A stretch of DNA of 64,000 nt from Ailanthus altissimus (taxonomy: Eukaryota > Streptophyta > Magnoliopsida > Sapindales > Simaroubaceae), in contig OX327711.1 of the NCBI GenBank assembly GCA_946807835.1, positions 12,497,501 to 12,561,500 on the forward strand, given 5' to 3'. The notes below the pieces were generated by a model. It did no database searches, was not told the origin of the DNA, and saw only the letters and a list, made by a program, of their open reading frames with translations. Both the position numbers and the translations under genes were made by a program. Every line of letters begins with the position of its first letter. Positions within the stretch are counted from its first letter, which is position 1. This document shows, piece after piece, positions 22,680-34,224 of the stretch.

Positions 22680-25075
22680 TTATAGGCCTCGAAAATGTTC
22701 AATGATTGAGACTTTTCATGAATCAAGTATAGATAGCCATAACGAGAATAATCGTCTATGAAAGTAATAAAATATTATTAACTATTTCAAAAAGTCATAG
22801 GGAATGGACCATAAATATCAATATGGTTTAATTCCAAGACATTTAAACTCCTGTTGGCACTAACGTTTTTAATATTTGTTTGTTTTTACTTAATACATTC
22901 AATACATATTTCAAAATCGAAAAATCAAGGGAATTCAAAATTCCTTCTAACACAAGCCTTTGAATTCTTTGTTTAGAAATGTGTCCTAAATGCTTATGCC
23001 ATAACATATAAGAATTCTCATTAATTAATTTACGCTTTATACCATAATTTCTTGCATATAAGGTTTCATTAATTTGTGAGGTATGAAGATCCAATTGATA
23101 TAAATTATCAACTAAAGAAATGGTACCAATAATATTTAATTTCTGAAAGACACTAAATTTTCCATTTCCAAAAAAACAAGAGTAACTGAATTTGTCCAAA
23201 CAAGAAATAGAAACTAAATTCTGTCTAAATGACAGTATATAAAATGTCTCATGTAAATTCAAATAATAACCAGATTCTAATTATAATCTAAATAATCCAA
23301 TTGCCGCAACAAGAGCCTTGTTGTCATCACCCACATAGATGAATCTTTCAGCATCAATTGGCGGTCGACTCTTTAGACAACCCTGCATAGTCACACTTGT
23401 ATGAGTAGTTGCACCCGTATCTATCCACAAAGTTTCACTTGGTATTAAAGACAAATTAACTTCTGAACAAATAAAGTTGAGAAGTTTACCCTTTTTGTCA
23501 AGCCATTTTGCATACTTGGAACAATCCTTATTCACATGTCTGACTTTCTTGCAGAAGTAATAAGAGATTTCAACATTCTGTTTCTTTTGCACCTTAGGCG
23601 GTGAAGTTCCAATATCTGTAGCTCTTTCTCTTTATTATTACATTTCCTTTTCTTGTTGGCAACATTATCATTGGAAGAAGTTGCTAAATGAGCACTCTCT
23701 ATCGTTTCTTGTTTCAATCTCTCTTACTCTTGCACACATTAAGCAATGAACTCATTAAGAGTCCATTTCTCCTTTTAATGTTATAATTGATCTTAAAAGA
23801 ACTGTATTATGTAGGAAGAGAGATCAAGACTAGGTGCAGAAAAATGTCATCAGACAACTCTAACTTTAGTGCCCTTAATCTTGTAACAAGATTAGACATT
23901 TCCATAATGTACCCCATTATGTTTCCTTTGTCTTTACACCGCATTGAAACAAGCGTAGATAAAATGATGCTTGTTTCAACCTTTTCATTACCAGTGAATC
24001 GGTCTGCTATTTGGCTTAGAAATTTTTTAGCATTTTCTTCCTCAGGCACTACGCCTTTGATGGTGTTTCATGATCATTAGACTCATGCGGTTATAACGCT
24101 CTTATTTTTCAGCATCAATTGGCGGTCGACTCTTTAGACAACCCTGCATAGTCACACTTGTATGAGTAGTTGCACCCGTATCTATCCACAAAGTTTCACT
24201 TGGTATTAAAGACAAATTAACTTCTGAACAAATAAAGTTGAGAAGTTTACCCTTTTTGTCAAGCCATTTTGCATACTTGGAACAATCCTTATTCACATGT
24301 CTGACTTTCTTGCAGAAGTAATAAGAGATTTCAACATTCTGTTTCTTTTGCACCTTAGGCGGTGAAGTTCCAATATCTGTAGCTCTTTCTCTTTATTATT
24401 ACATTTCCTTTTCTTGTTGGCAACATTATCATTGGAAGAAGTTGCTAAATGAGCACTCTCTATCGTTTCTTGTTTCAATCTCTCTTACTCTTGCACACAT
24501 TAAGCAATGAACTCATTAAGAGTCCATTTCTCCTTTTAATGTTATAATTGATCTTAAAAGAACTGTATTATGTAGGAAGAGAGATCAAGACTAGGTGCAG
24601 AAAAATGTCATCAGACAACTCTAACTTTAGTGCCCTTAATCTTGTAACAAGATTAGACATTTCCATAATGTACCCCATTATGTTTCCTTTGTCTTTACAC
24701 CGCATTGAAACAAGCGTAGATAAAATGATGCTTGTTTCAACCTTTTCATTACCAGTGAATCGGTCTGCTATTTGGCTTAGAAATTTTTTAGCATTTTCTT
24801 CCTCAGGCACTACGCCTTTGATGGTGTTTCATGATCATTAGACTCATGCGGTTATAACGCTCTTATTTTTCATGAAGTACCATTTGTTCAACAGTACTAC
24901 TGCTATCAGTAAGGGCGGGAGATTCTTCCATCCGGATTGCATAGTCTAGATCTATACACCCAAGCACAATGGTAATGTTCTTCTTCCATTTCCTGAAATT
25001 AGTACCGTTAAGCACTGAAATGTTGTTCAAGTTGACAGATATAGAAGAAGCATTTACTATTTAAAACAAACAAAA
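22680..25075 (-). pseudogene. Copia fragment: gag, zinc knuckle, protease, pre-integrase, start of integrase
   Basis: Reading from 25,075 downward: the gag start region with the segment LNGTNFRKWKKNI (about 25,005-24,965), a stop and a frameshift near 24,870-24,820, UBN2-type gag (24,810-24,568), a basic stretch and zinc knuckle CxxxC-like region, the protease motif IDTGAT (near 24,180 and, in the duplicate, 23,420), gag-pre-integrase with WHKHLGH (22,843-23,262), and the beginning of the integrase core with FIDDYSRYGYL (about 22,775-22,720). RT, RNase H and both LTRs are absent. A 761-bp block is present twice. It is clearly a truncated, inactive element. Confidence 0.85.
23346..24867. repeat. 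761-bp apparently perfect tandem duplication inside the Copia fragment
   Basis: Positions 23,346-24,106 and 24,107-24,867 appear identical. All frames in the two copies translate the same and every position compared shows a 761-base offset. The junctions share TTTCA, consistent with microhomology-mediated duplication. It spans gag to protease on the minus strand. Confidence 0.9.
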
Positions 25076-25960
25076 ACTCACAATTAATAACCATTTAATT
25101 ATGCATACATATACACACATAACATAAGATATAATAAATTGGGTCATTATAAGATACCAAGCACAATATTGCTATTTAGTCTTTGGACAGAAATAACAAT
25201 TTATAAATGGTACTAAAAAAAATTGTTTAGTAAATATTGATAATAAATCTTGTCAATAATATGCCTTTCTTTGGACCAACATAATATACGCATAAAAAAT
25301 GCCAAATTTTATCACATATTTACTGCCACATGTGTTTATTATTTGACCAAAAAATAATCTTCCTTTGAGCCAATTATTTTTCTTATAGATTTAAACATAA
25401 TTACTTAGTTCTTTAATAATATCCACATATTTCAAAATAAATAAATCTGCATAAAAAAAAAGTCATTTTGATGGTATTTTATTTCAATTTAATTTATTTT
25501 AAATTACTGAATATTAGTTTGTAAAAAAAAAAAAATAGTCAAAGTTAAGATAGAACCGGAGTGGGTCGTAACTGAAGTGGTTAGATCAGGTCAAGCCTAA
25601 CCTTTTCAAATTACTTAAACTTTAAACTTTATCCAATAGCCTAAACCAAAACAAAAATAAACTTAAGTTCATCATAATTTGATATGGTCCTTATATTGAA
25701 TATAAAAATGTGAGCCCAATATCATAATTTTAAAAAAAAAATTATTAAATTTGATATTATTAATTTAACTTTAAATAAATTTTAACTTCTATTCTCTTTT
25801 TTTATAATATTTTAAAATTTAATTCGTAATTAAAAAAATGCGTTTAAAAAAATAATTCTTTCTAAGAATCCCACGTATACATATACATTCAGTTAATTGA
25901 ACGCGTGATAATAAAAAACAAAAAATTGATTGCATCATGAAAGATACATATACTGTATCT
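25076..25960. other. AT-rich spacer
   Basis: No coding frame, terminal repeat or recognisable element. Confidence 0.5.
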
Positions 25961-25964
25961 TTGA

Positions 25965-26106
25965 ATTAATTCTGCAGAAGATTGTCGAATTGAATAAAGT
26001 GGGAGATTATCAAAAAGTAATCAATTCAATGCACCAAAGCAAATATGTATAAAGTATATATATAATCAATTCTGCAGCAGATTGTCCATTCAATGCACCA
26101 AAGCAA

Positions 26107-26149
<43 letters not shown>

Positions 26150-26150
26150 A
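25965..26150. repeat. Duplicated ~45-bp segment and (TA)n microsatellite
   Basis: A segment with attctgcag near its start and caatgcaccaaagcaaat at its end occurs at about 25,967-26,045 (with an internal insertion) and again at 26,066-26,106. The second copy runs straight into a (TA)n run at 26,108-26,148. Confidence 0.75.
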
Positions 26151-27030
26151 GCATTAATTGATATCACTTTTGTTTCTTTGTCGGAAACGTAATTTTTTTT
26201 TATGCCGCATAACGGTTTTATAATACTAAATCCATGCTACATGTAATATTACATGCAGATATCAGATAAATTTTTAATCAAATAAAATAATAATTTTAAA
26301 TTTTTATTTTTTAATAATTTAATATAATATAACTTTAATATCACTTGTTGAATAAAAAATTTAATTGATAAAAAATTATCATAGCCAAAATTTTATATTA
26401 AATTATTAAATAAAATAAAATCATAAACATACTTAGAATTTATGAAAACACAGAAAATTGAAGTCGATGTCTTCTACGTTTAAATTTTTTTTTATAAAAA
26501 AAAAAATTGTCGTCATTCACTAATAAGATATGAATGAATAATACATTAGGGTTTAGACCGGGGACCTCAACCTATTATTTATAATATTTTATTTTATTTT
26601 ATTTTGGCCCATCACAAAAATAAAATAACTAGGTCTTTACACATTAAAACTCATGCCATATTTGATACCTTAAAAGCTCAATAATAAATAAATTTTATTT
26701 GATCACTTTTAATGGTCAACAAATTAGATAGTCAATAATACACAATTAATTGATATATATAAACTCACTTTAATATATAATACTTAACATGTATGTCATG
26801 AGAAGATTTAAAAAAAATTATTTTTATTAAAAGATACTATAATTTTATTATTTGTTATCACAATTTAAAATTATATGTATAATAATAGTACTAAAATTCT
26901 TCAAAATATGGGGGCTTTTAAATATATTACTTAACAAGTTTTTCTAAACAAAATTACATGAGAGATTAATAAAAGTTGAAAAACTGAAAGGAATAATAGA
27001 AGTGTTAATATTTCTTCCTTCATACTTTTT
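26151..27030. other. AT-rich spacer
   Basis: No gene, domain or bounded repeat seen. Confidence 0.5.
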
Positions 27031-27034
27031 TAAA

Positions 27035-27106
27035 TTGAGTATTCTTATGTTGTATATGTTTAATAACTTATTGAGTATTCTTATGTTGTATATGTTTAAT
27101 AACTTA
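27035..27106. repeat. 36-bp perfect tandem duplication
   Basis: Two identical 36-bp copies at 27,035-27,070 and 27,071-27,106, each beginning ttgagtattcttatg. The duplication produces matching short frames on both strands, which are not genes. Confidence 0.95.
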
Positions 27107-27237
27107 TCTAAGCTGACACTTTTTTTTAGGAAGGAATTTTGTTTGGAATTTAGAAAGTTCGAGGATAAAATTATCAAGATCAATTCAAATTAGATATATG
27201 TAACCAGTTAAAGAGTTTCATTTAGCATACTATATAA

Positions 27238-27600
27238 TATGAGAATTATATAAAAATCTTATAAATTAATGATTTTCGAGGAAAATCATAAATAAAAGAA
27301 TTTTGAAAAAAGTCTAATAACAATATCAAGGGAAAAGTGCTTAAACTATTTCTATGTAAGTGAGAATTATACAAAAATTTCATAAACAAAAGATTTTCAA
27401 ATAAAATCATAAATAATACACTTTTGAGAAAGTGTGAAAATTGTTGAGGTGAATATACCTAAACGCATTTTTATATAAAATGAGAATTATAAAAATTTCA
27501 TAAATAAAGATTTTTGAGGAAAATCATAAATAAAGACTTAAGAAAAGTCTTGTTAATTGTTGAAGGAAATGTGCTTAAACTCACAAGGGAGTCACTTATA
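27238..27600. repeat. ~120-bp degenerate tandem repeat, 3 copies
   Basis: Copies start at about 27,238, 27,361 and 27,479, each opening with tgagaattata and containing a run like gattttc...aaaatcataaat and a later gtgcttaaac-like block. Similar in plan, clearly diverged. Confidence 0.8.
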
Positions 27601-27639
27601 AAAGTAACTCAATTTTTATTATTGGTGATCCTATAAATA

Positions 27640-28125
27640 AGGTTTAATGGGTAAGAACAATCTATACTGCGTGACTTATTTAATACTTATATTGTGGATA
27701 TATCCTAGAAGAAATATGCTTTCACTTATCGATATGGCAAAAATACTTATTTTGTGTGACGTTAACCTTAAATGCATCCGGGACAAGAATATTCTTGTAA
27801 GACATGGGTTACATAGTCCTTGGAGGACTCACCTATATGAGAGTAATCATGGGCCATGACTATGTTAATTGGGTTGTTCAGCTCTCACTAGAATCAAGAT
27901 AGAGCACAGAGCCATTGAATTTCTGTCAAATGGGCCGAATTCAAGGTAGTTTAGTCAAGTTTCTCAAATGAATTTATAACATAAGTATAGGTTGAAGTCT
28001 AAAAGACACTTATACCTACTACATAATAGAATGTTGATCTCATATATTTTTGCTATTAATTATATATAATATTTTCTTATATATCAATATATATATATAA
28101 GGTTTTCAAATCTTTTGTGGGGTAT
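27640..28125 (+). mobile_element. Putative 3' untranslated part of a Copia element
   Basis: Contains cacctatatgagagt (about 27,829-27,843), resembling cacctatatgagtgt in the 3' part of Copia C (55,674-55,688). It ends in tgtggggtat directly before a TGTTGGAG start at 28,126, the layout of a polypurine tract and 3' LTR. No pol motif was found upstream, so the element is truncated. Confidence 0.35.
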
Positions 28126-28820
28126 TGTTGGAGAAAAAGTTTTTAAAACCTTTTAAATAAATAATAAGTTATAAAATATTGATAAAGTTTTAATATTTTA
28201 AACTATCATTATTATATAGTGATTATAATATTTAAATTAGTCATTAAATAAATATAAAATATTGAGAGTTACAAATATTTATTTATTATATTATTATTAT
28301 TTATGAGTTATTTCATTTTAAACTATTGTAGGAGTTACAATATATTAAATTATTCTTATTAAATATTAGAATTAATTCTAAGAATTATAAAATATTTAAA
28401 ATTATAATAATGTTAAATTAATATTGATATTAATATCTTAACTCTTATCTACCACTAGGATGGTAATCTTCTTTAGAGTGTGTGAATAGAAATTAAAAGA
28501 AGAGAAAGGTATGTGGGTGGGTGGGTGGGTGGTAGTGAAAGTAAAGAAGATAAAAGAAAATGAGAAGTATTTTATGTATTATGACTATGGAAACTTGATA
28601 TTTTCTTCTGGTTATCGTGCTCATCGATGGAGATAAACTGCGAGCATTGAGTTTTATTTTAAAACTATATAGATCTATCATTATCCTCACAGGGGTGGAC
28701 CCAATACTTTCTAACATGCTTTTACTATGCTCAATGTCAGTTTTTCTTACACTCTCTTTATATTTAATTTTGTGTTTTACTTATTAATCATTTAAGTCTC
28801 ACAAATGTTTGACAATATAT
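28126..28820 (+). repeat. Putative 3' LTR, right border uncertain
   Basis: Begins TGTTGGAG after a G-rich tract and probably ends near 28,820 (ttgaca). Two blocks (cgtgctcatcgatgg near 28,617 and gctcaatgtcag near 28,729) resemble LTR R/U5 sequence. It carries a perfect four-tract G-quadruplex motif. No partner LTR was found, so the call stays tentative. Confidence 0.35.
28515..28532 (+). promoter_or_regulatory. G-quadruplex motif (GGGT)4
   Basis: GGGTGGGTGGGTGGGTGG: four G3 tracts with single-T loops, the pattern known to form very stable parallel quadruplexes. It lies inside the putative LTR. Confidence 0.8.
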
Positions 28821-29764
28821 GTTTTAACATATGATTAAAATAATATGTAAAATAAATTTACCCAACAATCTAAAACCAAATAGATTTCTTAAATATATAA
28901 ATTTGTTCTATTGATTGTGATTTTTTTTTTTACTTGTTGGTTATAAATTTATATGGTTGATATATATCTATATATCTATATATCTATATATATTTATTGT
29001 GCGATAGTTTAATTTATATCTATTCTTCGTGTAGATGTGATAATCAATTCAAGAGATGATATTGATTTTTTTAAAAACAAAAATTATTTTGTGTGTTAAA
29101 TTGTTGATATAAATTGCTAATAGATGATTATTTTTAGTTTTACTATAATCATCCATTGTTTTGTAATTTAATCAATTGCTATCTAGTTTGTAGAATAATA
29201 AAAGAATATGGAGCATTATTCTTATATAATAGAATAAAGATGCCTAAAATGTTAACATTAAAAGAAACCACACTTTTTTCCTCATTTAAAACTTTTTTTG
29301 TGTTAAAAAGAAAGGAAAAACAATTACTATAAGAGTTTAAATTTTTAGTAAAAGCACGTTGAAATATCTATGGAGAAGAAAACAATTATTTTCTTTGTGA
29401 AGAAAAAGATTGCATTATATTTAAGTAAGATATGTATATTAGTATTGTTTGAAAAATAATTACATATTTAAAATATTGTGAATGTTATTAGTTCAAATAG
29501 TGAGTAATAATATTTTGTGGAGCATCCATTTATGTAATTAATGATATATTATTCACACTTCTAGTGAAGGAGTAATGATAATTTTTTTGAGAAATTTATT
29601 ATGTTTAATTCTAATTATTTATGTGAAAATCCTATATAACTAAAAGATAAAAGTATGTATTACTATTTTTGATATTTTTATAATATTTTCATATGTTGTT
29701 ATATTGAGGTTATCACATGTATAGCTAAATTAATAATTCATTTTAAAATAAATTATTATTTATA
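28821..29764. other. AT-rich spacer with a tatatatc microsatellite
   Basis: An 8-bp tatatatc-type repeat lies at about 28,960-28,998. Otherwise no gene or element border. Confidence 0.5.
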
Positions 29765-30665
29765 TGTTAAAAAATTAGTGATTTAACAATTTTGATTGGA
29801 CAAGAATTGAGATGAATACCAAAAGGGAGAGTCACAAGAACTCTAGAACGTGAGGGACACATATGGAGAAGTCTAAGACATGTGGGATACGAAAGAGGAA
29901 GCAAAATAGGACTCGAAGACGCGAAAAAAACAAGAGAGGAGCTACCAGAGCTGAGCGCTGCAGCGCCCAAACCAGAAGCCCGGCCCCGCAGTGCTCGGTC
30001 CTCAGCGTCGCGGGAATGGACGCGATGAAGCTTAGTGCCGCAGCGCTGGGTCCTTAATGCCGCGGCGATGGGCGCAATACACGTAGTGTCGCGGCGTCCA
30101 AGGATGAACGTTGCGGCCCTAAAAGCATCGGAAAGTCCATTTTAATTCGGATTTTGAGTTTTGGACTTCCAAAATAAGAAAACTCTTACTTTAATAAGAA
30201 ATAGGGTTAGTATGTAGGAAATAAACCCTATATAAATACTTGTAAACCATTTAGTGGAGAATTAAGCATTAAGAGAAACTCTAAGAAAGGTGAAGAACTA
30301 GGTAGACACTAAGTGCTTATGTGCGCTAGGGTGGAACTGTTGTTTGGGTATTCATTGTTCGTGGTAGAGTAAGGGTACACTAAACATTAGATTCTTTTGA
30401 GAGTTCTTCATTGGGTTTTCCTTGTAAAATCTTTAGGGAGTTAATAAGATAGGCTAGGATACCTTGGATCCACCGTGGACTTAGGCAATTGGCCGAACCA
30501 CGTAAGATTGTGTTGTGCTCTTTTATTTTATACTTTGAATTCTTGGTATTTTACTTGATTAACAGGTTATTCCGCTACACAAAAAGGTTAAAGTTCTAGG
30601 TTGAACTTCGGGTTCTTTACTTCAACCTAATCTCAAGAGTGAAAAAGGTGTTTCCTCCCTCAACA
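29765..30665 (+). repeat. 5' LTR of Copia B
   Basis: 901 bp, TGTTAAAAAA to CCTCAACA. Order: GC-rich near-palindromic array (29,948-30,122), TATA box (about 30,229-30,238), U5 hairpin motif (about 30,467-30,508) and T-rich end. Confidence 0.85.
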
Positions 30666-30668
30666 AAC

Positions 30669-30680
30669 TGGTATCAGAGC
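30669..30680 (+). promoter_or_regulatory. Primer binding site of Copia B, initiator tRNA-Met
   Basis: TGGTATCAGAGC, three bases after the 5' LTR. Confidence 0.95.
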
Positions 30681-30717
30681 AAAAGGTTCGATAATACACA
30701 CTTGGGGTATTTAAACC

Positions 30718-33080
30718 ATGACTGCAATCAAGCAAGGAATAAAGAAGTTCAATGGGATGAATAACTTCAATTTTTGGAGGAAAAAAGTTAGGGCTCTACT
30801 AGTGAAGGAAGAGCTAGACTCAGCCTTTGAGGAAGCCAGCTCATCAACTAGCAAAGAGATGACAACCTCAAAGTCCAGGCAGAAAGATTGGAACACGATT
30901 CAGAAAAATGCTCACAGTACCATAATTCTAGCATTGAGCGATGAAGTATTAAGGAAAGTTAGTTATGAAGAAATCGCTTTGGGGCTATGGAAGAGACTCG
31001 AGGTATTATACATGAAGAAGTCTTTTGCAAATAGACTTCTTGTAAAAAAAAAAAAAGCTGCATCAGCAAATAATGCACAAAGGATCTTCATTGAAAGCTT
31101 ACATTAACGCGTTCAACAAGATCATCATAAATCTTGAACAACTAGGCATCAAGACTAAGGATGAAGATAATGTCATTATCCTGTTAAGTTCATTGTCAAA
31201 GAGTTATAAGAGCTTTGTGGATACGTTGTTGTATGGTAAGGAGTCCTTAACGATGAATGACTGATAAGGGCAAAATTGTCATATATTTTCTCATGTTTTT
31301 ATTGTGATATTTTATTATTTTATGAGAATAGATGACTATTTATGTACTTTATTGTTATTTGTAGGGACTTGAATGAAATTTAAAGAAAAATGACCTGTTT
31401 AAGTCGCATCTGGAGCCCCAGTGCCAAAGAGTCATCGCACCAGCGATGCTCCAGAGCCTTAGCGCTACAATACCACCGCTCCGGCGATGAAGCCGTTTTC
31501 ATGCAGTGCCCCAGCGACAGAAGCATATCGCCCCAGCGGTAGTGCGAATCCTAGTGCGACCAGAATTGAGTTTTTCAAGTTCAAATGAAACCCTATAAAA
31601 GGCCACTCGACCCCAGACAGAAAGCGAAGACCAGAGAAGAACCTAAATCAACCTAAAGAGAACTTAGAGCAGTTCAAGAGCACCAAGAATCTAAAGCAAC
31701 CTCAATCAAAAGCAATTCGACGTCTACATCGGTTTGCAATTGATTGTATTATGTTTTATTTTTATTTTTATTACTGTGATTCTCTAGTAACTATGATCTA
31801 AACTTATTTTCTAGGGTTAATATTTGAATTCAATATGTGCGCTTAATTGTCATATCTTTTTAATATTTAATAAACTTAGTCCTTTATTATTTAAATTACT
31901 TGTGTTTAATGCTTCAATATATCTGGCCAATATATGGTGAATGAATTGGTAATATTTTGATAAACTCGGAAGAGGAATCATTATATTTAAACTTAGGTAA
32001 TTTGATGCATGATTGTAGAGTAACATTCAATGTTGCATATGCAAGTTTCAATTTAGGATAGGAATATACTTAATTGGTATGTATGATCAATAAGACATAA
32101 TCTTAATGAATCTTAGTTTGTTACAAGTACCATAGGAATATAGGTATTTGATAAACTAAGGTATACTTGCAGGACCTTGAAAAAGGCTTATGAATACATT
32201 AATGTCTTAATCAATAATAAAAACTAAGTGAGTTAAATATTAAAAGATTAATCATTAAAAAACATATTGAGGGATAATATTAATCCTAGGTTTTCTCTAC
32301 GTTGCCATCACCCTATTCTCTTTGCATTGTGTTTTTACTTTTATATTTTCTACATTCATTCTTAGATTTTTATTTTTCTGAATAATTTTTAGGAAGACAT
32401 AATTTTAGTAATTGGTTTAAAGGAAGAAATTATCCCTGTGAGTTCGACATCCAACTAATTAGTCCCTTTATTACTTGCATACGATAGTGTATACTTGCAC
32501 TTAGTTATAAGATATAGAAATATCGCATCAATGACATCAAGGCATCATTGAACTTGAAAGAATTGACAAAGAGATCTGAGTTCAAGAATGGAGCAGCATT
32601 GCTTGCGCAAGGAAGGAAGAGCAACTAATCAAGGACGAGATTCAAGAAGTGTTTCATTTGTAATAAGGAATGGCACTTTGTGAAGGATTGTCCGAAATCA
32701 AAAGGCCAAGGAGGGTGGGTTGCAATTAGTACTGAGGAAGATACCAAAGTTGTAGACACATTGGTAGCCTCAAAGGAAAAGTATGCTGGTAAATGGATAC
32801 TAGATTCGGGGTGCAGCATTCATATGTGTCCCGACAGATCGATGTTTACTAACTACAAAGACAAGAGAGGTAAAGCTCTAATAGGGAATGACATGACTTA
32901 TGAGATCATGGGAGTTAGTGACATAAGGCTGAGGATGTAAGGTGAAGAAACTAGAGACTTACATGGTGTAAGGCATGTTTCTAAACTGAGGAGGAACTTG
33001 ATATCCCTAGGCAAGCTCGATGAGGAAGGGTATTCGGTTAGAGCAAAAAAAGAAAACCTGAGGGTAGAGAAATGACCTAT
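30718..33080 (+). pseudogene. Copia B gag and protease, lightly broken
   Basis: The gag ATG is at 30,718 and the first 129 codons are open (to 31,107). The frame shifts at an A12 run (about 31,048-31,059), after which gag continues at 31,073-31,264 with UBN2 features. It is then split by a solo LTR and resumes at about 32,536. One stop follows near 32,627. Next come a CCHC knuckle (CFICNKEWHFVKDC, about 32,655-32,697) and the protease motif ILDSG (about 32,799-32,813), open to 32,940. The decay is milder than in Copia A or C, so this is a younger gag. Confidence 0.85.
31262..32530 (+). mobile_element. Solo LTR, Ty3/Gypsy Athila/Tat-like, inside Copia B gag
   Basis: 1269 bp, TGATAAGGGC to TATCGCATCA, flanked by a perfect 5-bp duplication ATGAC (31,257-31,261 and 32,531-32,535). 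The 3' part has the block attatccctgtgagttcga and a following tacttgcac segment typical of Athila/Tat LTR ends. TATA box at about 31,594-31,600. A GC-rich array (31,405-31,558) built on cgccccagcg-like units lies just upstream. Removing the LTR and one ATGAC rejoins the gag frame. Confidence 0.9.
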
Positions 33081-33406
33081 AAGATTTTAGGGTGAGAAGC
33101 AGCAATGGGAGGCTCTATGTGCTTACTGTGATGGCTATGAGTGGCCCAACAAGGGGCGTTGGGGTAATGCAGACCACTAGGCGACATCCAAATCGTGCTC
33201 ACCAAGGTGATGAGGGTCGGAAAAGAGTGCAACAAATCCATACCTTATACAAGGTGCACGACTGCCTTTGGAGACCAAAGTCACTAACCTGGAGAAAGTT
33301 AAGTCTTTGTGGAGACTTAACTGGACTCAACTCTAGGTGATAGAATATTGGTGTGGATCGGATCTCAAAGCCTTCTTATTTGGAAGATTTTGAATCAAGA
33401 AAGGGT
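33081..33406 (+). other. Post-deletion 3' interior of Copia B
   Basis: A non-pol stretch leading to the polypurine tract (aatcaagaaaggg at about 33,393-33,405). It resembles the matching part of Copia D (about 38,920-39,310, minus strand), sharing tttggagaccaa, gttaagtct and aggtgatagagt-like blocks. A short frame at 33,092-33,340 is not considered a gene. Confidence 0.6.
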
Positions 33407-34191
33407 TTATCAAAAATAGTGATTCAACAATCTTGTTTAAACAAGAATTGAGATGAATACTAAAGGGAAAAGTCACAAGAAGTCTAGAACATGTAGGACA
33501 CATATGGAGAAGTCTAGGACATGTGAGACACGAAGGGGGAAGCGAAACGGGACTCGAAGAAGTTAAGAAAACACGCATAGGGGGCACCAGGGCTGAGCGC
33601 CGTAGCGCCCAACACAGAAGCCCAACGCCGCGGCGCCAGAAGCGTCAGAAAGTCCATTTTAATTCAGATTTCGAGTTTTGGGAAGTTTTGGACTTTCAAA
33701 ACAAGAGGACTCTTACTCCAATAAGGAATAAGGTTAGTAGGCACGAAATAAACCTTATATAAACACTTATAAACCATTTATTTTAGATTAAGTATTAAGA
33801 GAGACTCTAAGAGAGGGACAGAACTAGGTAGACACTAAGTGCTTCTGTGTGCTAGGGTGAAACTGTCATTTGGGTGTTCATTGTTCGTGGTAGAGTAAGG
33901 GTACACTAAACATTATGACTTTTTTAGGGTTCTTTAATTTGAGTTTTTTTTTTAAATCTTTAGAGAGTTAATAAAAGAGGTTAGGATCCTTAGATCTACC
34001 GTGGATGTAGGCAATTGATCAAATCACGTAAGCTTGTGTTGTGCTCTTTTATATTCTGTTTTGGATTCTTGCTATTTTATTTGTTAAACAGGTTATTCCG
34101 TTGCACAAAAAGGTTAGGGTTCTAGGTTGAACTTGAAATTTTTCGCTTCAACCTAATTTCAAGAGGAAGAAGAGCGTTTTCTCCCTCAATA
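33407..34191 (+). repeat. 3' LTR of Copia B
   Basis: 785 bp, ending CCTCAATA. The GC-rich array is only about 67 bp (33,584-33,650) against ~175 bp in the 5' LTR. TATA box at about 33,756-33,764, U5 motif at about 33,990-34,032. Confidence 0.8.
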
Positions 34192-34224
34192 TTTTGTATG
34201 AGATTTTATCTTTTATTTCTCCTT

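Larger units (their letters stand above)
29765..34191 (+). mobile_element. Copia B: gag-protease element without pol (TR-GAG-like), split by a solo LTR
   Basis: LTRs 29,765-30,665 and about 33,407-34,191 enclose a tRNA-Met primer site, gag and protease. After the start of the pre-integrase region the sequence jumps to a short stretch (about 33,085-33,350) that leads to the polypurine tract. Integrase, RT and RNase H are absent. Without the nested solo LTR the interior is about 1.47 kb, close to that of Copia D (1.49 kb), which has the same internal layout. This matches the type described as TR-GAG (terminal repeats plus gag). No clean target duplication was found. Confidence 0.8.

Noticed and set aside
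23787..24841. Two identical 97-codon plus-strand frames
   Set aside because: Antisense to Copia gag and identical only because of the 761-bp duplication.
27002..27193. Opposed short frames with repeated LLNIYNIRI residues
   Set aside because: Produced by the 36-bp tandem duplication; low-complexity AT-rich DNA.
33092..33340. 82-codon frame in Copia B
   Set aside because: Falls in the non-pol stretch shared with Copia D, where the frame is not conserved.
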